From assembly GCA_016791475.1 (NCBI GenBank), contig JAEUWI010000012.1, forward strand, positions 1 to 64,000: a stretch of 64,000 nucleotides of DNA. The letters are read 5' to 3'. The notes beneath the pieces were generated by a model. The model searched no databases. It saw only the letters and a program-made list of their open reading frames with translations, and was not told the origin of the DNA. This document shows positions 27,079 to 36,300 of the stretch, in pieces (position 1 is the stretch's first letter; each line of letters opens with the position of its first letter). The DNA is from Candidatus Hydrogenedentota bacterium. GTDB lineage: Bacteria > Hydrogenedentota > Hydrogenedentia > Hydrogenedentales > JAEUWI01. Both the position numbers and the translations under genes were made by a program.

Positions 27079-28410
27079 ATGCAGGTCAGAAGCGCAATAT
27101 GGGCGTTCCTTCTTCTGATGTCGGTATCATCCTTCGCGGAGAAGGGGGCGCCTTCGCCGTGCGTTACAGTTGGTCACGAGGTTGAGGCGGGCTGCGCGAC
27201 TGACGGCAGCACGGTGGACCTGATTGTCACCCTGGACAGCGCGTGCGCGCCGGCGGTACAGGCGCTTGGTCTGCGCGAGGTTCTTCCAGTGGATTGGACC
27301 TTTCAGGGCGTCTCGGGGACGAATATCCCGGCCGATTATCCAGAACCGGGCGCCACCGGGACGCTGGAGTTTGTCTGGATCGATGTTCCGGAGTTCCCCT
27401 TCTCCTTTGTCATTCAAGTAGGCATTCCCGAAGGCGTATCGGGCACGCTGAACATCGCGGGTACGGTTGAATATCGTCAGACGGCGGGGGCGCTCTTCAG
27501 TGAGACCACGGGTGTCGATGTTTGCGTTGATGGCGGTGCGGAGGGTGAAGGTGAAGGTGAAGGTGAAGGTGAAGGTGAAGGTGAAGGTGAAGGTGAAGGT
27601 GAAGGTGAAGGTGAAGGTGAAGGCGAAGGCGAAGGTGAAGGCGAAGGCGAAGGCGAAGGCGAAGGCGAAGGTGAAGGCGAAGGCGAAGGCGAAGGCGAAG
27701 GCGAAGGCGAAGGTGAGGGTGAGGGTGAAGGTGAGGGTGAGGGGCCTCTAACGGCTTCCTTCAGCGCGACCCCCGTGACGGGCGTGGCCCCGCTGGATGT
27801 ACAGTTTACGGACGAGTCCTTCGGCGGAAGCGCCGCCCTTCAGTCCTGGCTTTGGAATTTTGGAGACGGGACCTTCGGCAATACCCCCAATCCTCTGCAT
27901 ACATTCACCATTCCGGGGACCTATACGGTGACCTTGAGCGTGATCAATCAGGACAGTCAGGGCGACGTAGAGACCAAGCGCGCGTTTATCGTCGTGACCT
28001 CCGCTGGCGAAGGTGAAGGTGAAGGTGAAGGTGAAGGTGAAGGAGAAGGAGAAGGAGAAGGAGAAGGTGAAGGAGAAGGAGAAGGTGAAGGAGAAGGTGA
28101 AGGTGAAGGTGAAGGTGAAGGTGAAGGTGAAGGAGAAGGAGAAGGAGAAGGAGAAGGAGAAGGAGAAGGTGAAGGAGAAGGTGAAGGTGAAGGAGAAGGT
28201 GAGGGCGAAGGTGAGGGTGAGGGCGAAGGTGAGGGTGAGGGTGAGGGTGAAGGCGAAGGTGAAGGCGAGGGCGAGGGTGAGGGTTGCAACATCCAGTTGG
28301 GCAAGCGACTGACTTCGGCCGGCGAGTTCCTGGCTGATTTTCTCGTGCTGGGGATATCATTGCTGGTGCTGACGGGATTCAGCCGGATTGGTCCGGGCGG
28401 GGAGTCATGA
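27079..28410 (+). CDS. Secreted PKD-domain protein with long Glu-Gly repeats
   Basis: A 443-aa exported protein. A signal peptide (1-20) is followed by a beta-rich domain, 34 Glu-Gly dipeptides (155-222), a PKD domain (about 225-310; LDVQFTDESFGGS, WNFGDGTFG, GTYTVTLSVIN), 46 more Glu-Gly dipeptides (311-402), and a 41-residue tail. The tail has Cys403, Lys409-Arg410, a hydrophobic helix (about 416-433) and Arg436, resembling a C-terminal surface-sorting signal. Glu-Gly tracts joined to such tails are typical of Lentisphaerae and Hydrogenedentes proteins, as I recall. ATG 27079 has AAGGAG 9 bp upstream; ATG 27052 lacks one. Role unknown, probably surface-exposed. Confidence 0.85.
   Translation: MQVRSAIWAFLLLMSVSSFAEKGAPSPCVTVGHEVEAGCATDGSTVDLIVTLDSACAPAVQALGLREVLPVDWTFQGVSGTNIPADYPEPGATGTLEFVWIDVPEFPFSFVIQVGIPEGVSGTLNIAGTVEYRQTAGALFSETTGVDVCVDGGAEGEGEGEGEGEGEGEGEGEGEGEGEGEGEGEGEGEGEGEGEGEGEGEGEGEGEGEGEGEGEGEGEGEGPLTASFSATPVTGVAPLDVQFTDESFGGSAALQSWLWNFGDGTFGNTPNPLHTFTIPGTYTVTLSVINQDSQGDVETKRAFIVVTSAGEGEGEGEGEGEGEGEGEGEGEGEGEGEGEGEGEGEGEGEGEGEGEGEGEGEGEGEGEGEGEGEGEGEGEGEGEGEGEGEGEGEGEGEGEGEGCNIQLGKRLTSAGEFLADFLVLGISLLVLTGFSRIGPGGES
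27541..27744. repeat. Hexanucleotide array encoding 34 Glu-Gly
   Basis: Exactly 34 six-base units of the form GAR-GGN. The first part is mostly GAAGGT, the middle mostly GAAGGC, and the end GAGGGT. Sub-blocks of identical units imply slippage or unequal exchange. It is in frame, so length changes would not break the gene. Confidence 0.95.
28009..28284. repeat. Hexanucleotide array encoding 46 Glu-Gly
   Basis: Exactly 46 six-base units. GAAGGA dominates much of the array, mixed with GAAGGT, then GAGGGT/GAAGGC at the end. GAAGGA is absent from the first array, so the two evolved independently at the DNA level while keeping the same dipeptide. Confidence 0.95.
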
Positions 28411-28535
28411 AGAAGGGTTCGAGCCGAAACAGGGAACCGGGATAATCCCCGTGGTTGGTGGCATCGTCCCCCGTGTTTCCGTACTTCGGATGCGAGTTTC
28501 AACTATCGATATAGTCGGGTTTGGAGTTTAGTTTA

Positions 28536-29249
28536 GTGCAGATATTACGAGGTTTGTATCAGGTCGGCGGGGATATGAACGGAATCACCTTCGATGGGCA
28601 GGATGCCGCTTATCGTGACGGTAATACTTACATCCTCCAGGGTGAGGGTGGGCTGATCCTGTTTGATTCCGGGTGCGGCGACACCATGGACCAGATCTTT
28701 GAGAATATGGCTTACTGGGGTCTTTCGCCGGACGACATCAAGTACTGCATTCTGACCCATCCGCATTTTGATCACGCGGCGGGGGCGCATCTGCTTAAGA
28801 AGCGCGGTGTGAGGCTGATTGCCCACACCAACACGGCGGAGGCGGTGGCTTTGGGCGATGAGCGTTGCTGCGGATATCTGTACCATAAGACTTTCACGCC
28901 ATGCGAAGTGGACCAGACGGTTGAAGACGGAGAGCAAATCGAGCTTCTGGGCATCACGATCGATGTGATGCATCTTCCCGGCCACAGCATGGGCTGCACG
29001 GCCTTCCTTTTCAACCACGAGAACCGTCGGCTCTGCGTGAGCGGGGACGTCATCGGAACCCTGCTTGCGGGTCACTTCGGATGGAGCGGTTCCTTCGATT
29101 TCAACAAGGAGGTCTATTTGAAATCGTTGATACGCTTCGCCAAAGTGGACACGGATATGATGCTTCCCGGACATGGGATAATTTATTGTTACAAGCCGCG
29201 CCGCCGCGTGGAAGAGGCGATGAACATTGCGCTGATGGAATGGCGCTGA
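28536..29249 (+). CDS. MBL-fold metallo-hydrolase
   Basis: A 237-aa metallo-beta-lactamase-fold protein. Ligands are visible in THPHFDHAAGA (HxHxDH), HLPGHSMGCTAF, the Asp of RLCVSGDVIG and the final His of LPGHGIIY. An early Asp in LILFDSGCG fits the family. GTG 28536 is preferred because GGAG lies 9 bp upstream; a TTG at 28521 is possible. It is followed 64 bp later by the RraA-family gene on the same strand. Likely a hydrolase of a thioester, lactone or phosphodiester; nothing narrows it further. Confidence 0.85.
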   Translation: MQILRGLYQVGGDMNGITFDGQDAAYRDGNTYILQGEGGLILFDSGCGDTMDQIFENMAYWGLSPDDIKYCILTHPHFDHAAGAHLLKKRGVRLIAHTNTAEAVALGDERCCGYLYHKTFTPCEVDQTVEDGEQIELLGITIDVMHLPGHSMGCTAFLFNHENRRLCVSGDVIGTLLAGHFGWSGSFDFNKEVYLKSLIRFAKVDTDMMLPGHGIIYCYKPRRRVEEAMNIALMEWR

Positions 29250-29313
29250 CGCGATTCAAGCGCTGAACGCGCCCGATGGGGCCGGGCCGAACAGATTCAC
29301 GGAGACTACGACG

Positions 29314-29997
29314 ATGGCCGACGATCTCGATCCGATTTTGCAGGAGAAGCTGCTGTCGGTGGACAGCCCCACGATATCCAACGCGATCGAGCGCTTCAAA
29401 TTGCGTTCCCGGCGCGAGGGCTACATGGGCCCGGGGATTCGGTGCCGCTTTCCGGATCTGGGGCGCGTTGTAGGCTTTGCCACGACCTGCACGATCGTGG
29501 AGTTCGATGAGGCCTTTCCCCCCGATCCGGTGGAACGATTCCGCTGGTTGGAAAGTATCGCCCAGTCCCCCAAGCCGGCGATTTGCGTGGTGGCGGACCA
29601 CTGCCACCGCAAGGGTTGGTCCTCCCACTGGGGCGAGATTGTGGGTACGCAGGTTCAGACTCTGGGCGCATCGGTGATTATCACAGATGGGGCGGTGCGC
29701 GATTTGGAAGCCCTTCACGCCATGAGGATGAAGGTGTGGAGCGAGCACGTGGTGGTTTCCCATGGCTACATCGATGTGGGCCAGGCGAATATACCGGTAC
29801 AGGTGGGCGGGCTGTGGGTTCATCCGGGCGATTTGCTTCACGCGGACTGTAATGGCGTGGTGTCGATCCCGAAGGAAATATTGGCGGATCTTCCGAGTAT
29901 GATCGATGAAGTGCTGTCGAATGAGGCGGAGACGCTTGAGCATCTTCGCTGTCACGGCTACGATCTCGAAGCCCATCGCCGCCGGATCGAGCACTAA
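29314..29997 (+). CDS. RraA-family protein (HMG/CHA aldolase-like)
   Basis: A 227-aa protein of the RraA/4-hydroxy-4-methyl-2-oxoglutarate aldolase fold. Key motifs are SPTISNAIERF near the start, WGEIVGTQVQTLGASVIITDGAVRDLEAL, where Gly, Arg and Asp bind metal and substrate, and GLWVHPGDLLHADCNGVVSIP. The family includes pyruvate-releasing aldolases and the RNase E inhibitor RraA. Aldolase-like activity is more plausible here because the catalytic-type Asp/Arg of DGAVRD is retained. GGAG precedes the ATG. The stop overlaps the end of the convergent sulfatase-like gene by 4 bp. Confidence 0.87.
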   Translation: MADDLDPILQEKLLSVDSPTISNAIERFKLRSRREGYMGPGIRCRFPDLGRVVGFATTCTIVEFDEAFPPDPVERFRWLESIAQSPKPAICVVADHCHRKGWSSHWGEIVGTQVQTLGASVIITDGAVRDLEALHAMRMKVWSEHVVVSHGYIDVGQANIPVQVGGLWVHPGDLLHADCNGVVSIPKEILADLPSMIDEVLSNEAETLEHLRCHGYDLEAHRRRIEH

Positions 29998-31475
29998 AGA
30001 TAACCCAGGGCCTTTAGCGCGTCGTCGTCGCTGTTGCCCTTTCCGAACCAGCCCGGCGCGGCGTGGGCGCTGGCCAATTGCTTCAGATAGTGCCGTTCGG
30101 TGTGGAAGAATTCGACGGCGCTCCGCGTGGCGGCGTCGGGAATTTTCTCCACTTCTTCCAGCGCCACCCACCGCCTGTTGGGAGGCCCCCCGGCGCGGGA
30201 GACCGCGCAGTGCAGGGAACCTTCCCGGCTTTCCACGCGGATATCGCCCGCCGTGAGGCGAAAACGCCACAGATTCGGGTCGGGAAGGTTCAGGTCGAGG
30301 CTTGTCAGTGCGGGGCGTCCGGGCTTGCGTGGAAATTCGCCCGATCGATCCAATATTGCGTTGCCGTAGGTGTTTGTATCCAAGACGCCCGCCAGCGCGA
30401 GAAGCGTCGGGTGGATGTCGTATTGACTTACGGTGTGGGGGTAACGGGTCCCCTTGCGCATTCCGGGAAGCTGTAGAATCAGGGGGACGTGTATCTGGGC
30501 GTCGTGCAGCCCGGAACCGTGATAGAAGAGCCCATCCTCTCCGAAGGCCTCGCCGTGGTCGCTGGTGACGGTCACGACACACCGGTCTCGTAGACCCTGT
30601 TCGTCGAGTGCCGCGAGCACGCGTCCGAACTGTCCGTCCATGCCCCGAATTTCCGCCGTGTACAGGGCTTCCAGATACCGCAGGCTCTCTCGGGAAAAGC
30701 GCGTCAAGACCTCCGGCCCGGGGCGCTGATCGGTTTTGAAGAGCCCGTCCCAGGTCTGGCGGTGATAGCTCTGGAGTCGATCGAATTCTGCCTTTGGCAG
30801 CCGGGCGAGGTGCTCTTCGATGGTGTGGCCGTGGAGCTGTCTGAAGATTTCGGGGTCCGGGCTATAGGGTTCATGGGGGTCAATCAGGTGAATGTAGGCG
30901 TAGAAGGGCTCGCGCGCTTCGGTGCGCAGCCATTCCAGGAAGGCTGTGGTCTGCTCTTCGTAGCCGGCGTTGAGCTGATAGTAATAGTGGTTGAAGCCGG
31001 CGTCGATGCCGTGTTCCCGAGTCGCATTGGGGTTGGCCTGGAAGTGGGCGGTGTCGTAGCCTTTCGCACGCAGGAGCGCCGCTGTGGTCGGAATGGACGG
31101 GGGCAGCACCTGGTGTTTCTTTCCCGCCGCGTGCCCGGCGACGGACCATTCGGGCACCACGGTGCGGTGAATCAGCGGGGGGACGCCGGTGAGCAGGGAA
31201 AGGGTGGCGGGCAGCGTCCAGGTTGCCGCCGCGTAGCACGCGTCAAAAATTGCGGCGCGTTGCGCGAAGGCCGAAATGTTGGGGGCGGTGTCGAGCGGGC
31301 AACCGTAGCATGGGAGCCGGTCGGCCCGGAGGGAGTCCGCGAGCCACACGATAATATTGGGATGCTCGGGCAGCGGGCGGACTAAATTGCTCTGCTCCGG
31401 TTTGCGGCAGCCGGCGGCGAGAACAGTGGACGCGGCGACGACGAATTCGCGTCTGCTGAGGGTGCGGTGGATCAT
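29994..31475 (-). CDS. Sulfatase-like lipoprotein with Thr at the nucleophile site
   Basis: A 493-aa exported alkaline-phosphatase-superfamily hydrolase. The N-terminus combines a twin-arginine-like SRREF with a lipobox (LAAGC), suggesting a Tat-exported lipoprotein. The metal site starts at NIIVWLADSLRADRLPCYG and the second half at VTSDHGEAFGEDGLFYHG. In sulfatases the nucleophile lies in C/S-x-P-x-R; here the aligned stretch is T87-L-P-A-T91, so formylglycine cannot form and the arginine is absent. It may act on phosphate or phosphonate esters. The first ATG reading into SRREF is at 31475; the frame stays open far upstream, but that sequence is the reverse of the ribulokinase gene. Confidence 0.85.
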   Translation of the reverse strand: MIHRTLSRREFVVAASTVLAAGCRKPEQSNLVRPLPEHPNIIVWLADSLRADRLPCYGCPLDTAPNISAFAQRAAIFDACYAAATWTLPATLSLLTGVPPLIHRTVVPEWSVAGHAAGKKHQVLPPSIPTTAALLRAKGYDTAHFQANPNATREHGIDAGFNHYYYQLNAGYEEQTTAFLEWLRTEAREPFYAYIHLIDPHEPYSPDPEIFRQLHGHTIEEHLARLPKAEFDRLQSYHRQTWDGLFKTDQRPGPEVLTRFSRESLRYLEALYTAEIRGMDGQFGRVLAALDEQGLRDRCVVTVTSDHGEAFGEDGLFYHGSGLHDAQIHVPLILQLPGMRKGTRYPHTVSQYDIHPTLLALAGVLDTNTYGNAILDRSGEFPRKPGRPALTSLDLNLPDPNLWRFRLTAGDIRVESREGSLHCAVSRAGGPPNRRWVALEEVEKIPDAATRSAVEFFHTERHYLKQLASAHAAPGWFGKGNSDDDALKALGYL

Positions 31476-31622
31476 GAGGCGGTACGGACTCCTGCGCTGC
31501 AGTGTAGCGGGTGCGCTACGTTCCCGCAAGATTCTGAAGCGCCGTTTGGCTCGTAGGCGCCGTGGGCAATATGCTAAAGTACGTCCCTCTGGGGAATGTG
31601 AAAAACGGAAGAGAGGAATGCC

Positions 31623-33302
31623 ATGAAAGCCTTTACCATCGGTGTGGACTACGGTACCAACTCGGTACGTGCGGTAGTGATTGATTGTGCGAACGGAAAC
31701 GTAGCAGGTTCGTCGGTATTCAACTATCCCTCCGGGCATCAGGGAATCCTGCTGGACCCCAATGACCACAACCTGGCGCGCCAGAATCCCGCGGATTACG
31801 TGCAGGGTCTGGAGGCTACGGTGACGGGCGCGCTCGCGGCCGCAAAGGGCTACGATGGATTCAATTTGGAGCGGGTAATTGGTATCGGTGTGGACACGAC
31901 CGGCTCGACGCCTATCCCGGTGGATGGCCAGTGCCAGCCGCTGGCTTTCAGCCCTGAGTTCAAAGACAATCTGAATGCAAAAGCCTGGCTGTGGAAGGAC
32001 CACACCTCCATTGAGGAGGCTATGAAAATAACGGAGTTGGGCTTCAAGCACCGGCCCAACTACCTGGCCAAATGCGGGGAGACCTATTCCTCCGAGTGGT
32101 TCTGGTCGAAGGTTTGGCATTGCCTGAACGTGGACCCGGCGGTTTTCGCGTCGGCCCAAAGCTGGCTGGAATGCGCCGACTATGTGCCGGCCGTGCTTGC
32201 GGGGATCACAGATCCGGCGAAGGTGGTGCGTGGCGTGTGCGCGGCGGGTCACAAGTGTCTCTACTGCGACGAGTGGGGCGGGCTTCCCGACAAAGAATTT
32301 CTCGCCATGCTTGATCCGAAGCTGGCCGAACTGCGCGACCGTCTTTTTGACCGGGCGTACGACGCCGCGACGCCCGCCGGCAGGTTGTGTGAAGACTGGG
32401 CCGCGAAATTGGGCCTTCCCGAGGGAATACCGATTGCGGTCGGTGCTATAGACGCGCATCTGGGCGCCGTGGGCGCGGGGGTACAGCCGGGCGTGCTGGT
32501 AAAGATCATGGGCACATCGACCTGCGATTGCACGGTGCTGCCCAATACAAAAACGCTCCGGGACATTCCAGGCATCTGCGGCATCGTGGACGGCTCGATT
32601 CTGCCGGGGCACTATGGCCTCGAAGCGGGCCAGTCGGCGGTGGGCGATATTTTCAAATGGTTCGTGGAGGTGATCTGCAAGGGCGATGGCGCGCTGCACG
32701 GGGCACTGACCGATGAAGCGGCTAAACAGAAGCCGGGGCAGTCGGGTCTGCTTGCGCTGGACTGGAACAATGGCAATCGCTGCCTGCTGGTTGACCCGCG
32801 GCTTACGGGCCTTGTCCTGGGGCAGACGCTCTACACGAGCCAGGCCGAGATCTACCGCGCGTTGATCGAGGCGACGGCTTTCGGCGCACGGGCCATCATC
32901 GAGCGCTATAAGGAATACGGCGTGCCGGTGGACCGGATCATCTGCTGCGGCGGTATCGCGGAGAAGAACGCGATGCTGATGCAGATCTATGCCGACATTA
33001 CGGGCTGCACGATGCAGGTGTCTTCTTCCGACCAGACCTGCGCGCTGGGTTCCGCGCTGAGCGCCGCCGTGATCGCGGGCGAGGCGCAGGGGGGCTACGC
33101 GACCTTTGCCGAGGCCCAGGCGAAAATGACGGGCGTGAAGGAAGTGCAGTATACGCCCATCGCGTCGAACAGCGCCGTATACGACGAGTTGTATGCGCTG
33201 TACATGCAGGTGCACGACGCGTTCGGCGGTGTAAACAAGGCCGCCGATCTCTCGGGCGTGATGAAGTCGCTCATCGCGATCAAAGAGCGCTATCGGGGTT
33301 AG
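31623..33302 (+). CDS. araB: Ribulokinase
   Basis: A 559-aa FGGY-family sugar kinase. It phosphorylates L-ribulose (or a related ketopentose) with ATP in the cytosol. The N-terminal ATPase fold begins IGVDYGTNSVRAVVID; VIGIGVDTTGSTPIPVD, WKDHTSIEEAMKI, GAIDAHLGAVGAGV and CCGGIAEKNAMLMQIYADI match AraB-type enzymes in order. Length is right for the family. GAGAGGAA precedes the ATG. Other arabinose genes (isomerase, epimerase) are not adjacent, so it is isolated from a full pathway here. It is divergent from the sulfatase-like gene and followed 43 bp later by the SNF2 gene. Confidence 0.93.
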   Translation: MKAFTIGVDYGTNSVRAVVIDCANGNVAGSSVFNYPSGHQGILLDPNDHNLARQNPADYVQGLEATVTGALAAAKGYDGFNLERVIGIGVDTTGSTPIPVDGQCQPLAFSPEFKDNLNAKAWLWKDHTSIEEAMKITELGFKHRPNYLAKCGETYSSEWFWSKVWHCLNVDPAVFASAQSWLECADYVPAVLAGITDPAKVVRGVCAAGHKCLYCDEWGGLPDKEFLAMLDPKLAELRDRLFDRAYDAATPAGRLCEDWAAKLGLPEGIPIAVGAIDAHLGAVGAGVQPGVLVKIMGTSTCDCTVLPNTKTLRDIPGICGIVDGSILPGHYGLEAGQSAVGDIFKWFVEVICKGDGALHGALTDEAAKQKPGQSGLLALDWNNGNRCLLVDPRLTGLVLGQTLYTSQAEIYRALIEATAFGARAIIERYKEYGVPVDRIICCGGIAEKNAMLMQIYADITGCTMQVSSSDQTCALGSALSAAVIAGEAQGGYATFAEAQAKMTGVKEVQYTPIASNSAVYDELYALYMQVHDAFGGVNKAADLSGVMKSLIAIKERYRG

Positions 33303-33345
33303 TCGGCAACCCAGGGTTTTCACAGAAGAAAGTTGAGTATCACAC

Positions 33346-36300
33346 GTGTCTGGTTTTGTACCCGATGAGAAACGAATGCGGGCGCTCGAAAAGCTCTCCG
33401 CTTTCGAACTTGAAGTGATGGAAGTGTTGTGCCTCTGCTACCGGGCCGTATCGGACAGCGACCTCTTGAGTCTCCTTAAGGCCCGCCTCGTGAATGGGGA
33501 GAACGGAAAGCTCGTGACGGCGGCTGGTCTTCTCCAGACGCTGGAGCGTTTGAAGTCTCGCACGCTGGTGGTGATGAAGGGCAAGCACTGGATGAGCGCC
33601 CGGGATATCACGGAGGTGGTGACCCGCCGTATGGTGCTGACGGACCGATTCGCGGCGGCGCTGCCAAGTGTGCGCAACGAGGTGGCCCCGTCCGCGCGGT
33701 GGGGCTATTCTTCCACCTATGTTTCGGACGACGAGCTCGCCGGCCTGATTCGCATAGCGTTGTATGACCGCGATTTCAAGCGTCTGGACAACCTGCTCAA
33801 CGTGTACTTTGAACGTCCCGTCCACAATCGCACAAGCCTGACGCCGATCTCCCGGATCATCAACAGTCCCTTCGACGCGGAATGGTTCTCAAGCTATCCG
33901 ACGGAGAAGCAGGCCCTATGGCTGAACTGGCTGATTCAGGACCTGAGCAATGCCTGCGAACGCAGCGAATCCGCGCTCAAGTACGCCGAGGTTCTTGCGT
34001 CATCCCTGCCGCGGGACGAACGAATCGATTTGGAGTATGTGGTTTGCGACAGCCTCTTCCTCCAGGGACGTCTGAGCGAGGTGCAGGCGCGTTCCGCCAA
34101 CAATGGACTTCCGGGAGAACTCTTGATCGCGCGGTGCGAGCTTGCGACCGGCGAGATCGCGTCGGCGATCTCGCGTTACGAATCCACGCTTCAGGCGGTC
34201 AAGCAAGGTTCGCGCAAGCGCAAGCCCACTTTCGGGACCAATGACTGGGTCTACTTCATTATCGCGCTGATTGCAGGAGGAGAAGAGCACTGGCCCCGCG
34301 CGGCGGAACTGGCCGACTGGGGCGCGCGGGACAAGAATGCGATGTATCAGGAAGTCTGTGCGGGCTTACTGAAACTTATCCGAATCCAGAGCGGCCAAAT
34401 TGCGGGCGGCCCTTCCGCCATGTGGTACAGCGCCCGATGGTCGTTTGAGCAGAGTTCGGCGATGAAAGTCGTGTCGCTGCTCGTGGATTATTGGAGCGGG
34501 CTCGGGGAGTCCATGCAGAAAGACCATGCGGCCATCGCAAAGCTGAGCAGCGCCGCGGGAAGTCAGGGCTGTTTCTGGATCGAGCACGAGCTGGCGGAAC
34601 TCCTCCAGCGAATGGGCGTCAAGGTAAGACGCCTGGGCAAGCTCGACACCGTCCCGCTGGTTGAGCATTTCCGGTCGTCCGAGCCGTGGGAGCGCACCTT
34701 GAAAGCGCTGGCCAACATTTCGCGGGGCGACGTCGCGGCGAAGGTGGAGGATTCAACACGGCTGGTCTGGATGCTTCATTTTCAGGGGGGACACTGTATG
34801 GTGGAGCCTCTGGAACAGAAGCGATCACCGAAGGGGACGTGGAGCAAAGGGCGGGTTGCGTCGCTCCAGCGTCTTCGGGAGAACGGCCAGAGTCTGGAGT
34901 ATCTTACGGCCCATGACCGGCTCGTGTGCGCCCATATCAAGACCGAATTGGATGGGGGCTACTGGAACCGGCACCGGACCTCCTACTTTCTCGGTTATGG
35001 CGCCCTGCCGGCACTGGCGGGGCACCCGAATGTGTTTCTTTCGGATACGGGGGCGAATGTGGAGGTGGCGACCGCATCGCCCTCCCTGGAGGTGAGCTCT
35101 ACGAAGCAGGGCTTCGTGCTCAAGGTGACGCCGGTGGTTCCCGAAGGCACCCTCGTCCACGTGGAGCGCGAAGGGGACTTGCGCGTCGTTGTGTATGAGT
35201 TTACTCCGGAACTGGCCCGGGTCGCGGAAATGCTGGGGAAAGGGTTGGCGGTCCCGGCCCGCGCAAAGGATCGGGTGCTTCAGGCGGTCCGCAGCGTGGC
35301 CTCGGTCTTAACGGTCCACTCCGATCTCGGCGTGGGAGATGAGTCCATTCCGCGGGTCGAGGCGGACGTGACGCCGGTGCTGCAATTGCTTCCGGCGGGC
35401 GATGGCCTGCTGGTGCAGTTGCGTGTGCGACCCCTGCCAGGCGGTCCGGCCTTTGCCCCGGCTGTTGGGGGCGATGTGGTGATCGCCGACGTCAACGGTA
35501 CGAAGCTTCAGACCGCGCGCGATATGAAGCAGGAGAGCGCCCGCGCCGATGCGCTGGTCGCTTCGTGCAAATCCCTTGTCTCTTCGGATTTCGGGATCTG
35601 TGAGTGGCGCCTGGAGACGCCGGAAGAGGCGCTTGAATTCCTTTCCGAACTGGAGGCGGTCGTAACGGAGGTACGGGTCGAGTGGCCGAAGGGCCAGAAG
35701 TTCGCCCTTCAAGGAACGGTCGGGGCGGGTCAGTTTCGTGCGAAAATAAATGCGGGACACAATTGGTTTGAGCTTTCCGGGGAGATCAAGGTCAACGACG
35801 AACTCGTGCTCGACATGCAGCGTGTGCTGGAGCTCACGGCGGGCACCCGATCGCGCTTCGTGCCATTGGGCGACGGGCAGTTTCTCGCGCTGACGCAGGC
35901 TTTCAAGCGAAAGCTGGACGAACTTCGGGGCGTGGGCGAGGCATCGGACGGCGGGCTGCGCATGCACGCGCTCGCAGCACCGTTGATGGACGGATTTATC
36001 GAGCAGGCGGCGGCCCTCAAGGCAAACAAGCATTGGAAAGAACAGATCACGCGGATGCGTGAGGCGCGGGACCTTGAACCAGAGATTCCGTCCACGCTCC
36101 GCGCGATCCTGCGCGAATACCAGGTTGCCGGCTTTCAATGGCTGGCCCGTCTGGCGGAGTGGGGCGTGGGCGCCTGTCTGGCCGACGACATGGGCCTGGG
36201 AAAGACGGTGCAGTTGCTGGCGGTGATGCTGCGGCGCGCGCCCGGCGGCCCCCAGTTGGTGATCGCGCCGACGTCGGTGTGTGCAAACTGGGAGGAAGAG

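Noticed and set aside
27957-28502. Minus-strand frame of Ser-Pro repeats
   Set aside because: It is the antisense of the Glu-Gly array in the PKD protein and has no start site or other feature.
31476-33323. Upstream extension of the sulfatase-like frame through the ribulokinase gene
   Set aside because: The extension is antisense to a clear AraB gene, and a Tat-type signal with lipobox starts at 31475.
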